DNA from: an uncultured Dehalococcoidia bacterium
Lineage (GTDB): Bacteria; Chloroflexota; Dehalococcoidia; Lucifugimonadales; UBA3495
Direction of reading: 5' to 3'
Assembly: GCA_951812625.1 (NCBI GenBank)
Contig: CATOSP010000002.1
Location: forward strand, 1,218,880-1,282,879
DNA length: 64,000 nucleotides
Shown here: positions 9,005 to 17,728 of the stretch, piece after piece
Layout: every line of letters starts with the position of its first letter
Numbering within the stretch: the stretch's first letter is position 1
Made by a program: the position numbers and the translations under genes
Notes under the pieces: model-generated
Databases searched by the model: none
What the model saw: the letters and a program-made list of their open reading frames with translations, nothing else
Told to the model about the DNA's origin: nothing

Positions 9005-9454
9005 CTACGAAGGCTGATTGAACTGCACCAGTATGCCGTCCGGGTCGCGCACGTAGATGCTGCGTATCTCTCCGTCGTCGTTGGTGAACGACTCGATCGG
9101 CCCGGCCAGATCAAAACTCTTGGCCATGAGCTCACGTGCCAGACCTGCCACGTCCTCGACGCCGAACGAAATGTGGCTGATACCCACTTGGTCCAACAGG
9201 ATGGCATCCCCGTCCGGGTCCTCGCCGGGATGGCTCGTCAATGTCAGCGTTGGGGTTGCGCCGTCCCCGTATGCCAGGCTGACCCAGCGCCTGGTCTTGC
9301 GCGAGTGCTTGTAGTTGTGCTGACGTCCACCTTCCGTCGGGTCAGTGGGCCTGTCACCCAATACCTTCATCCCCAGCGCGTCCCGGTAGAACGCCAGCGA
9401 CCTGTCCATATCGCGGACGCATATTCCGATGTGGGTAACGCAAGATGCTTCCAT
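9005..9454 (-). CDS. glyoxalase/VOC family protein
   Basis: Vicinal-oxygen-chelate protein of 149 residues with two beta-alpha-beta-beta-beta repeats. Possible metal ligands are H8 (VTHIGI) and H94 (GISHISFGV); the C-terminal ligand position, usually Glu, reads Q144 in GILVQFNQ. The last part (IYVRDPDGILVQF) is the classic family ending. It could be a lyase, an isomerase or a dioxygenase-like enzyme. The start at 9454 is six bases from the stop of the upstream hydrolase gene on the same strand, so the two are likely co-transcribed. Confidence 0.88.
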   Translation of the reverse strand: MEASCVTHIGICVRDMDRSLAFYRDALGMKVLGDRPTDPTEGGRQHNYKHSRKTRRWVSLAYGDGATPTLTLTSHPGEDPDGDAILLDQVGISHISFGVEDVAGLARELMAKSFDLAGPIESFTNDDGEIRSIYVRDPDGILVQFNQPS

Positions 9455-9460
9455 TGGTTA

Positions 9461-10270
9461 TCATCCTCCCCCGGTCTGTGGGCCCGGCTCCGCTCTGTAT
9501 CTGGCATACCTCACGAGGAAGTCGCGGATGCCCCTGAAGTATTGGGTAGTCCCAACGTACATCAGGTCATTGTGCCCGGCGCCGGGGATGATCTCCAAGT
9601 GTTTGTTCGCGGTGCGCAGGTTGTTGTGCATCTCCACCGCATCCCGCAGCGGAGCGCCCTCGTCCCACTGCCCGTGTATCACCAACGCGGGGATGTCGAT
9701 GGAATGTACCTTGGCCACATAGGCTTCTTCCAGCGCCCGGGCAACGTCCGCTTCCAGGCTGCGCGTGAAGTTTCCGATGGTAGGACGCCCGCTCTCGATT
9801 ATCACGCCGCTCAGGTGCTCGGATGCGTTCACTGCCAACTCGAATGCTGAATGCCTGCCCATCGAACGCCCCATGACGTACAGCGGCCCCGTGAACTGGC
9901 GAACTTGCATCGTTTCCAGCAGCGACTCCAGCACTTTGTGGCAGTCCAGAATCATCTTGGAGAATCCAGGTGAGCCGCCAGAAGCACCGTATCCCCTGTA
10001 ATCGGCGATGAAGAAGTTGACGCCGATCTCGTTGTAAAGTGGGGCAATCGAGTCGTATCCGGCCGCCGTTTCGCCATTCCCGTAGAAGAACAGAATGGTC
10101 GGATTCGCCAGGCCTACCGGGAAGAACCTGGACGAAAGCACGATATCGTCGTCCACGTCGATCGCGTAGTCAACGGCTCCTTCCGGGGTCTTCGTCCAGT
10201 GAGGCTGTGGGTAAAAGGATCGCGCCGACGCCTCTGGACTATCCAGAACGGAATAATCTAGGTTGGTCAT
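9461..10270 (-). CDS. alpha/beta hydrolase
   Basis: Serine hydrolase of about 269 residues. Catalytic triad candidates are S136 (GRSMG), D203 (HGQWDEG) and H233 (GAGHNDL); FFYGNGE supplies the oxyanion-hole loop and YRGYGASGG the usual strand-4 turn. Two ATGs lie close together (10276 and 10270). The GGGGAGGG ribosome-binding site directly abuts the first and is well spaced for the second, so 10270 was chosen. It is divergent from the monooxygenase at 10371 across a 100-bp intergenic region and followed by the VOC gene. The substrate, ester or C-C bond, is unknown. Confidence 0.88.
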   Translation of the reverse strand: MTNLDYSVLDSPEASARSFYPQPHWTKTPEGAVDYAIDVDDDIVLSSRFFPVGLANPTILFFYGNGETAAGYDSIAPLYNEIGVNFFIADYRGYGASGGSPGFSKMILDCHKVLESLLETMQVRQFTGPLYVMGRSMGRHSAFELAVNASEHLSGVIIESGRPTIGNFTRSLEADVARALEEAYVAKVHSIDIPALVIHGQWDEGAPLRDAVEMHNNLRTANKHLEIIPGAGHNDLMYVGTTQYFRGIRDFLVRYARYRAEPGPQTGGG

Positions 10271-10370
10271 GTCCATCCCTCCCCAGAACCAATCTCCGGC
10301 ATTATACTACGCGCCGTGGTAAGGTGTTCCCACGACGATAACCCACCGACGACGGCAGAGGTGTACTGGA

Positions 10371-11480
10371 ATGGCGAAAATGGAGATCGGACTGTACGAC
10401 GTTTTGGACCAGGCCCAGATGGAGTCTCACGCGATCGCCGCCGATGTTTACGATGAGCACATACGTGGTGCGCAGGAAGCCGAGCAACTGGGGTACAAGT
10501 ATTACTTCTCCATTGAACACCAGACCTCAGATGTCAGTTTTCTGAGTGCTCCCAATGTGTACTTGACCGCCCTTGCCCGCGGCACCAGTGCCATGCGTTT
10601 CGGCGTCATGATTTACCAGTTGCCCTTCCACCACCCTATCCGTCTGGCTGAAGAAGTGGCAATGCTGGACCATCTCTCCAGGGGACGAATCGAGTTCGGT
10701 GCAGGCACGGGAGTCACCAGCCACGAGTTCATGCGTTGGAATGTGGAATTCGACCGCAGGCGGGAGATTAGTGAGGAGGCCCTGGACATCATCCTTCAGG
10801 CATGGACCGAAGACAGCGTCACCTACCATGGCAAGTTCTTCAAGTTCGACGAAGTGCTGACCAGTCCTAAGCCATTTCAGCGGCCCCATCCGCCGGTCTG
10901 GTTCGGGTGCCATAGCGCGGCCAGCTTCGAGTACGCCGCCCGCATGAATTTCCACGTTTCCCAGAACATCGACACCGATCCTGTCATCGCCGACAAGTTC
11001 AACACTTGGCGCAACATCTGGAGGAAGGAAGGCCACTCCACACCCATGCCCAAGACCTTCCTCACCCGGCATGTACACGTCGCAGAAACCGACGAGAAAG
11101 CCCGCGCCCAGGCTGAATCACACCTGGCAACCGCAGTCCATCCCGAAGCGGTACCCGCGGGCAAGGGTCGAGACATCATTGGTGCAACGAGGCTTGGCTA
11201 TGGACCATCAGGGATGCGTGGCGGAGACCCCGGAACGCCCGAGAGGGCCGAACTACGCCGGACATTTGCCGAGCGTGCCCGCTCCTACGACTTCTGGGTT
11301 GATAATGGTATCGCCCTCGTGGGCAGCCCTGAGACCGTGGCGAGGCAGATGCAGGAACAGCACGACCTCATAGGACACGACATCTTCTGTGCCCGCCACC
11401 TCTTTGGCTACATCTCCCCCGAAGCCGCCAAGAACTCTATCCGCCTCTTCGCCGAAGAAGTGATGCCAGCCTTCGCGTAA
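10371..11480 (+). CDS. luciferase-like (bacterial luciferase family) flavin monooxygenase
   Basis: F420- or FMNH2-dependent TIM-barrel oxidoreductase, 369 residues. The N terminus (KMEIGLYDVLDQ), the segment YYFSIEHQ, the DHLSRGRIEFGAGTG stretch and PHPPVWFGCHS are typical. Such paralogues are expanded in marine SAR202 bacteria, where they are proposed to start breakdown of recalcitrant compounds; that link is background knowledge, not shown here. AGAGGTG precedes the ATG. It stands alone on the plus strand and is divergent from the hydrolase/VOC pair, possibly sharing a promoter region. Confidence 0.92.
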   Translation: MAKMEIGLYDVLDQAQMESHAIAADVYDEHIRGAQEAEQLGYKYYFSIEHQTSDVSFLSAPNVYLTALARGTSAMRFGVMIYQLPFHHPIRLAEEVAMLDHLSRGRIEFGAGTGVTSHEFMRWNVEFDRRREISEEALDIILQAWTEDSVTYHGKFFKFDEVLTSPKPFQRPHPPVWFGCHSAASFEYAARMNFHVSQNIDTDPVIADKFNTWRNIWRKEGHSTPMPKTFLTRHVHVAETDEKARAQAESHLATAVHPEAVPAGKGRDIIGATRLGYGPSGMRGGDPGTPERAELRRTFAERARSYDFWVDNGIALVGSPETVARQMQEQHDLIGHDIFCARHLFGYISPEAAKNSIRLFAEEVMPAFA

Positions 11481-11558
11481 AAGAGGGCACCGGCTCGCAG
11501 TTGCAGCGGACCAGGACCCTGTCTTGTACCAAACGCGAGAACCGGCTAGGGTGCTCTT
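11480..11558. terminator. long-range inverted repeat after monooxygenase gene
   Basis: The bases just after the stop (AAGAGGGCACC, from about 11481) are complementary with one bulge to GGGTGCTCTT at 11549-11558, which is followed by CTTGTTT. It lies between convergent genes and could act as a terminator, though the loop of over 50 bases is long. Confidence 0.35.
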
Positions 11559-11655
11559 CTTGTTTCCCTGAGCTATCGCCCTCGCGAATGCGGGATATAT
11601 CACATTAGACCAGCTACTGGACATAAGCGGCGTAGGCGAGTTCTGGGCACTGCCA

Positions 11656-13104
11656 CTAAACCCGCCGCAGCAACTCATCCTCCAGCCGGTCCACGTCGAA
11701 GCTTTCGCTGGCCTCGGCGACGCGGGCATCCCCCTCCCGGACCATACGCTCGGCTTCGGTCTCATCCAATGCTTCGGGGAGTTCCTCCTCCCGTGCCCTG
11801 CGTCGTTGCACGTCCCGCGCGTGTTCCACGAACAATCGGCGCATCGCCACCACCACCGAATCGGTGGAGGACAGGTACTCCGGCATAGCGTACTGGGTGT
11901 ACTTCTCCGCGTCATAGTCCTGATTGCGGAAATTGAAGTTCAGCTCCCAGTTCCGGTAAGGCCACGTGGCTCCGCTGACCAGCCTGCGCAGGAACCCCGG
12001 CTGACTCTCGTACCGCTCCACGTTCAGGTAGACCATGCGGGTCAGGTTCTCTTCGACGGGCACCGGCCAGCGGGTGCTGCGGAAGTAACGGTTGTTCCCC
12101 CCAGTCCGCGACATCCCCGGCAGTTTCGTGCCGTTCCACTCGTTTACGTCCGGCGTGTCTGCCGCAGCGGCCCGGCGCATGGATGGGTCCTGGCCCTTCC
12201 GGCGCGCTTTCCACTCGAAGAACCACGTCCAAGCGAGCCGCCATCTGTGCAACGGCCACACCCCGTCCACGCCGGGATAGTACATCTGATACGGAATCTT
12301 GCCGTTCTCGTCGTAGTAGTACCTCTCGGTCGATGACTTGCCGCTGCCGGGACGGTAGTGGACGTTCTTGTTGTTTACCAGGTTGACCCGGTAGCCTAAC
12401 GGGGTCCGGGGTCTGCCCCCGACCCTGCTGCCCAGGATCCTGAGCGCGTTGCGATGGACCATGAAGGCATTGTGGGCGTCCATCGTGTTTTCCAGCACCA
12501 GCACCCAATTGCAGTCGAACATGCAGAATGAGGGCCGGCATATGTTGTGGCCCTCGAACATCTCCGGCGGGATGTCCTCCTCCGGCGCGACCGGTTCGCC
12601 ATCACCCATCCAGACGAACACCATCCCCTTCAGTGTGACGGTGGGAAACTTGCGGGCCTTCATTCCCGGAGCGCCGACCATCTTCGAGTCCGGACCTTCG
12701 GTTAGAAACGCCACGCAGTTCCCGTCGCCGTCAAACGTCGCCCCGTGGTAAGGACAAGTGAGGAACCCCTCGAAGTAGCACCGTCCCATGGACAGGTACA
12801 CGGCACGGTGTGGGCACCAGTCCAGCAACGCCTGGATCTCCCCTTGCTTATCCTTAAAAAACACAACGTCGGTGCCGAGCATCCGTAGCACCTGGGGCTT
12901 GTTCTTCTTTACATCCTTCGCCGGGAGGGCCGGATACCAGTACTCCCGGAACCCGGTGGGAGGAATCCTGCTACGCCGGTCCTTCGGGTCGTCTGGCACC
13001 TTGAACGGCGGCGTGGAATCGAAACCCTGGAACCCCCGCCGCATCTTCTTGTAGCCGCCGGGATAGCCTGAAAATGGTTTCAAAAGAAGCCGTTTCAGCC
13101 CCAT
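11656..13104 (-). CDS. Rieske [2Fe-2S] ring-hydroxylating oxygenase, alpha-subunit type
   Basis: Oxygenase of 482 residues. The Rieske cluster ligands are CPHR (C97, H99) and CPYH (C117, H120). The mononuclear iron site is in ENTMDAHNAFMVH (D209, H211, H217), matching the D-x-x-H-x4-5-H signature. The N-terminal extension and long C terminus resemble single-component alpha-subunit oxygenases such as phthalate- or vanillate-type enzymes. It lies 121 bp downstream of a BenD-like dehydrogenase on the same strand, consistent with oxidation of an aromatic or related acid to a cis-diol followed by rearomatisation. No ferredoxin or reductase gene is seen nearby. Confidence 0.93.
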   Translation of the reverse strand: MGLKRLLLKPFSGYPGGYKKMRRGFQGFDSTPPFKVPDDPKDRRSRIPPTGFREYWYPALPAKDVKKNKPQVLRMLGTDVVFFKDKQGEIQALLDWCPHRAVYLSMGRCYFEGFLTCPYHGATFDGDGNCVAFLTEGPDSKMVGAPGMKARKFPTVTLKGMVFVWMGDGEPVAPEEDIPPEMFEGHNICRPSFCMFDCNWVLVLENTMDAHNAFMVHRNALRILGSRVGGRPRTPLGYRVNLVNNKNVHYRPGSGKSSTERYYYDENGKIPYQMYYPGVDGVWPLHRWRLAWTWFFEWKARRKGQDPSMRRAAAADTPDVNEWNGTKLPGMSRTGGNNRYFRSTRWPVPVEENLTRMVYLNVERYESQPGFLRRLVSGATWPYRNWELNFNFRNQDYDAEKYTQYAMPEYLSSTDSVVVAMRRLFVEHARDVQRRRAREEELPEALDETEAERMVREGDARVAEASESFDVDRLEDELLRRV

Positions 13105-13225
13105 AGTCCCGCGTCCTTCCTGGTAGTCTGTCGAATTGCCGTCATAGTAGCAGAAGTGTCAAGAAGGGGTGCATGGGGTACATTTTCCGAGGAGTACAGA
13201 CTGGACAACCATCTCCGCCAGCGAA

Positions 13226-14065
13226 CTAGAACGGGTAAGGCTGTCCTCCTCCAACCGCCAGCACCTGCCCAGTGATGTACGAAGCGTCATGGGACGCGAG
13301 GAAGGCAATGGCCGATGCCTGCTCGTAGGCCTCTCCCCGTCGTCCCATCGGAATCTCCGAACTCCGGGTCGTAGACCGGTACTCCGCCTGGTCCGCCTGT
13401 TCCTCTTCGGAAAGCGCCGGTGGCGCCACATCTACGCCGAAGTCTCGCGGCGTCACCCGATCATCGGCTCCAGTTCCGCTGGGGGCGACGCAGTTGACCC
13501 GGATGCCCAGGTGAGCGACCTCCCGCGCCAGGGAAGTCGTGAGACCGATCTGTCCAGCCTTGGCCGCGGCGTAGGGCACGCGGAACCGGCCCGTAACGGC
13601 ATGGGTGGCGATGTTGACGATGGAACCCGATCCCTGCTTGATCATGTGGGGAAGCGCGGCCCGGCAGCACCATACTGCGGTCCAGAAACTCCGGTCGATC
13701 TCAGCCTGTATCTGCTCGGGAGTGTAATACTGGAACGACTGGAACCAGATTGTGCCCCCGGCGATATTGGCCAACACGTCGATCCGTCCGTAGGCGTCCA
13801 TGGCCTTGGACATCAACGCCTCGGCGTTCTCCCACCTGGAGAGGTCACCGACTGATACGACGCACGAGCCACCGAAACCCTGTACTGCCGTGCGGACCCG
13901 CTCCGACGTCTCGGCCACGAGGTCTCCGATAACAATGGACGCACCCTCCTGGGCCAGCCGTCGTGCCGTAGCCGCGCCGATCCCCTGCCCCCCGCCCGTA
14001 ATCACAGCGACCTGTCCTTCGAAGCGGCGCGCTCCAGCAGCCCTGGGGTCAAGGGCTTCCACCAT
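13226..14065 (-). CDS. SDR dehydrogenase resembling BenD/XylL cis-diol dehydrogenase
   Basis: Short-chain dehydrogenase of about 279 residues. The NAD-binding GGGQGIG (24-30), NIAGG (100-104) and YAAAK (Y165/K169) motifs are clear. The catalytic Ser position reads Thr (NIAT, T154), and the loop before Tyr is two residues shorter than in ordinary SDRs. This loop, GGTIW, WCCRAALPHM and the RVPY segment recall benzoate diol dehydrogenase BenD, as I remember it. ATG 14065 was chosen over 14119 because AGGAGG lies just upstream. The neighbouring Rieske oxygenase supports a dihydrodiol role. Precise substrate remains uncertain. Confidence 0.88.
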   Translation of the reverse strand: MVEALDPRAAGARRFEGQVAVITGGGQGIGAATARRLAQEGASIVIGDLVAETSERVRTAVQGFGGSCVVSVGDLSRWENAEALMSKAMDAYGRIDVLANIAGGTIWFQSFQYYTPEQIQAEIDRSFWTAVWCCRAALPHMIKQGSGSIVNIATHAVTGRFRVPYAAAKAGQIGLTTSLAREVAHLGIRVNCVAPSGTGADDRVTPRDFGVDVAPPALSEEEQADQAEYRSTTRSSEIPMGRRGEAYEQASAIAFLASHDASYITGQVLAVGGGQPYPF

Positions 14066-14099
14066 AGTATCCTCCTGCTGCCGCTCCGGCAGGGCTGTC

Positions 14100-15266
14100 C
14101 TAACCGGTGGCCAGCACAACCGTACCTGTCGAGGACAGAGACCCTCCGGTGCCGTTGACGATGGAAACTTTGGGGGTGCCGCCGTTGACCTTCACCTGGC
14201 GCTCGCCACCCTCTCCCCGCATCTGTCTCACCGCTTCTACGAGCAGGAAGCTGCCGTACATACCCGGATGGGTGTAGGAAAGCCCTCCGCCGCTGGTGTT
14301 CAGGGGGAAGTCTCCGCCGGGAGCGGTGCGCTGCCCGGCCACGAAGTCCGCCGCCTCTCCGGGGCCACAGAAGCCAAGTGCCTCCAGAGTGAGCATCACC
14401 GTGTAGGTGAACGAGTCGTAGATCATCGTCAGGTCTATGTCGTCGTGGTTGATGCCGGCGCGGGCCATCGCGTTAGGGCCGGACTCCCGAGCAATCAGAG
14501 AAGTAAGAGACGGCATCATGCTGATCATGTTGTGGTCATGGCTCTCGGCCGCACCCAGAACCCAGATCGGCTCCTTGGCGCAGTCGCGCGCCTTTTCGGC
14601 AGAGGCAACGATGATTGCCGCTCCCGAATCAGTAACCAGGCAGCAGTCGAGCAGGTGGAAGGGCCAGGATACCCAGCGGGAGTTGTGGTAGTCGTCAAAA
14701 CTCATGGGCGTCTCGTACATAACGGCCTTGGGGTTCAAGTTTGCCCACTTACGGGTTGAGACCGCTATCTCCGCCATCCCCTGACGGGTCTTGTCCTCTC
14801 CGTACTCGTGCATGTACCGGGAGCAGGCAATCGAGTAGTTGATGGGAGCCCCGATAATCCCGTAAGGGGACTCGTACTGGGCTGCGGGCAGGTTGGGGTC
14901 TCCTGGTACACGCCCCCGCGTGGAGCGGCCCGCCTGGCCGTGGGTGATGAGGGCCACATCGCAGAACCCGGCCCGGATGGCTGCAACTGCGTGGGCCACG
15001 TGGATGACGAACGACGATCCTCCCACAGAGGTATTGTCAGTGAACCCGGGCTGGATGCCCAGGTACTCCGCCGTTGCCAGGGTGGAGAACCCGGCGGTGA
15101 AGAGGCCATTGACGTCGTTCTTCGACAACCCAGCGTCCGCAAGGGCATTGTGAGCCGCTTCCCCGTGATGTTGCAATGATGACTTGTCGGGCACCGTGCC
15201 CATTACGTCGGACTCGGCAACTCCCACGATGGCAATATCCCGCTGACCCATACTGCTAGTCGCCAT
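14100..15266 (-). CDS. thiolase-fold protein (SCP-x/lipid-transfer type), cysteines absent
   Basis: About 388 residues of thiolase fold. In true thiolases a Cys nucleophile follows the N-x-x signature; here the segment reads NTSVGGSSF with no Cys. The C-terminal Cys loop is also replaced (VNGTGGSLSSTG). The histidine region GGGLSYTHPG is kept. The family includes Ltp2-type aldolases of sterol side-chain breakdown, which need a DUF35 partner; no such partner is in the window. ATG 15266 has GGAGGGT seven bases upstream. It lies 34 bp upstream of the BenD-like gene on the same strand. Retro-aldol cleavage of a CoA thioester is a plausible inference. Confidence 0.85.
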   Translation of the reverse strand: MATSSMGQRDIAIVGVAESDVMGTVPDKSSLQHHGEAAHNALADAGLSKNDVNGLFTAGFSTLATAEYLGIQPGFTDNTSVGGSSFVIHVAHAVAAIRAGFCDVALITHGQAGRSTRGRVPGDPNLPAAQYESPYGIIGAPINYSIACSRYMHEYGEDKTRQGMAEIAVSTRKWANLNPKAVMYETPMSFDDYHNSRWVSWPFHLLDCCLVTDSGAAIIVASAEKARDCAKEPIWVLGAAESHDHNMISMMPSLTSLIARESGPNAMARAGINHDDIDLTMIYDSFTYTVMLTLEALGFCGPGEAADFVAGQRTAPGGDFPLNTSGGGLSYTHPGMYGSFLLVEAVRQMRGEGGERQVKVNGGTPKVSIVNGTGGSLSSTGTVVLATG

Positions 15267-15329
15267 TGCCGACCCTCCCGAAATAACCTGCTGAACCGTC
15301 AAGTAGTCCAGGATTGCTCCCCTATAGTG

Positions 15330-15770
15330 TCAACCGCTGTCGGTGTCAGCTTCCCAGGGGTTGTATGAACCGAAGTACTACAGGTGGCCCTACAGATCCG
15401 TGGCCCCGTAAAGGCGTCTCCCGTAGTCCTGATCCTCGATCTCGCGGGCTATCTCAGCCCCTTCGGCCCTGGCATGACTGTAGTGAGCATCGATGTCTTC
15501 AACCACGGCATAAACGCTCCGTGTGTTGACGCCAATTTCCGAAGGTGTATTGACTGGATGGTCTTCTTCACGGTTGGAGGCAGACCCGAGCATGATCATA
15601 CCTTTGCCAATGGTCAACTGCGCGTGGGCTATGGTGCAGTTCCCTCCCGGTACGACCAACTGCGGCGAGAACCCAAATACCCTGCATAGCCAGTCTATCG
15701 CTGCGGACGCGTCGCGGTAGCTCATTCCTGGAATCACATGGCCTGGTATGGTAGGAACCAGATCACTCAT
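15330..15770 (-). pseudogene. VOC family protein gene interrupted by two in-frame TAG codons
   Basis: Residues 1-126 form a normal glyoxalase-like protein from ATG 15770, which has AAGGAGG upstream. Translation stops at TAG 15390-15392 within the usual family ending. Reading on in the same frame gives GHL, a second TAG, then YFGSYNPW and a TGA at 15330-15332. In relatives this segment reads like EGHLWYFGSYDPW, so the ambers replace a Glu and a Trp codon. There is no frameshift. The gene is either decayed recently or still gives a shortened protein. It sits 15 bp downstream of the hydantoinase B gene's end coordinate on the same strand. Confidence 0.75.
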
Positions 15771-15785
15771 CGGATTGAGCCTCCT

Positions 15786-17663
15786 TCAGCGCGGCATATG
15801 CTTGCAGACCCACTCGAACTCTTCTTCCTCGGAGTCGAAGTATTCGAACCTGTGGAAGAGTTTAGTCGGCCCCCTTGATTCGCGGATACTATCCCTCTTG
15901 CCTCCGGTACAATCCTCGTCCACCGTCATTGTAGCTGGGTCTATAACAACCCCGTAGCGCTCCAGCGCCGACCTCATTGACACGAAACCGTCTTTAACGT
16001 CATCCAGCACCTGATCCATGTCCCGTTCCAGCGGGTCACCCCAACCCCCGCCGCCTGCCGTGTAGATGCGCACGAGGTCGCCCTTCTTCCAGTGGTTATC
16101 GTCGGAAAACGCCCTGACCTCCTGCTCCTCTGGCGTTCCGGGATTCAGCACTACACGGGAGACTCCACCACCCATTCCCCCGGCGACGCCCCAGGCCGGG
16201 AACAGGTTGTTCTCGACGCGCAGCCCGAAGGTGCCCTCATCGGCCAGCAGCCGCACGTCGCGCATGATGCCGCAGCCCCCCCGGAACTTCCCGGGCCCGC
16301 CGGAATCGGTTGAAATGGCGTACCGCTCCAGCCTGAGGGGATATTCCATCTCCATGAACTCGCCGGGGTAATTCTCGTTGTGACGCTGGTAAATGGCATC
16401 CAGCCCGTCGGCATGGGGCCGAGCGCCGTGGCCCACGGCAATCCCGTCCGTGCATAGCAGCCACGCGCTCGTATCCCGGTCCGCAAGCGGGGCTTTCATT
16501 CTCCAGTAGGCGATGACGTACACTGCAGTCCCCGCCATCACATTGCCGCCGGTAGCACCTGCCAACACTGCCCTGACAGCGCCCTTCAACTTGGTGAAGG
16601 TGTGCGCCCGGCACCCCAGTGCCGCCGGCCATTCCGGCTGCAGGATGCTGCCGGAACGTAGCTGAACATCGTCCACGCCAGCCAGCAGGCCATGGTTGGC
16701 CAGCAGTGATGGGTCGAACTGGTGAAAATACTGCCCGAAGTAAGCCTTGAGAGCGCCGCCGCTGGCAATAAAGTTGATCGATCCGTCAGACTGGTCGTCG
16801 CTCCCCGTTGCGTCCAGCCGGATGTTGTCACCCTGGCGGCTCAGCTTCAGATGGAACGAATGCCATTCGTCACCAACTCCCCCGTGATCCATGAAATCCC
16901 GTACCGAGTACTCTCCTTCGGGTATTGCTTCCAGCGTCTTCTCTCTTACCATCATCGCTGTGTCTGCCTGGTCCTGGTCGATTGCCGCCAGCATTGTCGC
17001 CTTGCCGAAACGGTCGAACATCTCGAGCAGCCGTTCCTGCGCCCGCTGGGCTGCCGCCATCAGCGCCCTGGAGTCCCCTTCCAGCAGGTCAGGATACCTG
17101 GAGTTGCGAAGAATGATCCGGTAGGCCTCGTCGTTCAGCTTGCCCCGGTCAATAATCTTGATGGGCGGCACCAGTGTCCCATCATGGAAAATCTCTGTGT
17201 TAGCCGGGCCGATGCTCCCGGGACGTGCTCCCCCTAGGTCCCAGAAATGCGCAAAGGAATGGCAATAGGCCACAGTCTCGCCTTCGTAGAACACCGGCGC
17301 GATGAAGACCATGTCCGGAGTGTGGGTGATGCTGCCTTGTGAGATGTAAGGGTCGTTGTACCAGTACAGGTCTCCAGGACACATCGACCCGGCGGGGTAA
17401 TACTCCCAGACGCAGCCCATTATGTCGCTGCCCATCGTCTCGCCGTATATTTCCTGTCCCTTGCCGTCCAGAAAGCTGACAGTATAGTCTTTCTTCTCAC
17501 GGATGAACGCCGACATTGCCGTCCGCTCGATGATCAATTCACACTCCAGCCTCGCGGCCCGCAACGATCCCCGGATTAGCTGCCGCGTCACCGGATCCAC
17601 CAGGCTTGAGGGCTGAGTCTTGTCCGTGGGAGCCAGTTTAGTATCGGCCCGAGATACGGTCAT
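15786..17663 (-). CDS. hyuB: hydantoinase B/oxoprolinase family protein
   Basis: Protein of 625 residues of the HyuB/5-oxoprolinase C-terminal/acetone carboxylase alpha family. Recognisable parts are IIERTAMSAFIREKKDY near the N terminus, GDLYWYNDPY, HTPDMVFIAPVF, FAHFWDLGGARPGS, and the RSGSILQPEWPAALGCR and YRGGCG-like metal-site region. With HyuA it forms a complex that opens cyclic amides (ATP-dependent hydantoinases or oxoprolinase) or carboxylates ketones. The hyuA gene lies 65 bp upstream on the same strand. Substrate cannot be read from sequence. Confidence 0.93.
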   Translation of the reverse strand: MTVSRADTKLAPTDKTQPSSLVDPVTRQLIRGSLRAARLECELIIERTAMSAFIREKKDYTVSFLDGKGQEIYGETMGSDIMGCVWEYYPAGSMCPGDLYWYNDPYISQGSITHTPDMVFIAPVFYEGETVAYCHSFAHFWDLGGARPGSIGPANTEIFHDGTLVPPIKIIDRGKLNDEAYRIILRNSRYPDLLEGDSRALMAAAQRAQERLLEMFDRFGKATMLAAIDQDQADTAMMVREKTLEAIPEGEYSVRDFMDHGGVGDEWHSFHLKLSRQGDNIRLDATGSDDQSDGSINFIASGGALKAYFGQYFHQFDPSLLANHGLLAGVDDVQLRSGSILQPEWPAALGCRAHTFTKLKGAVRAVLAGATGGNVMAGTAVYVIAYWRMKAPLADRDTSAWLLCTDGIAVGHGARPHADGLDAIYQRHNENYPGEFMEMEYPLRLERYAISTDSGGPGKFRGGCGIMRDVRLLADEGTFGLRVENNLFPAWGVAGGMGGGVSRVVLNPGTPEEQEVRAFSDDNHWKKGDLVRIYTAGGGGWGDPLERDMDQVLDDVKDGFVSMRSALERYGVVIDPATMTVDEDCTGGKRDSIRESRGPTKLFHRFEYFDSEEEEFEWVCKHMPR

Positions 17664-17728
17664 TGCATGTTCCTCTTACCGAGATGTGCCGTTGATCTGG
17701 TAAAGTGCATTTTCATCGTTACTCCGCG

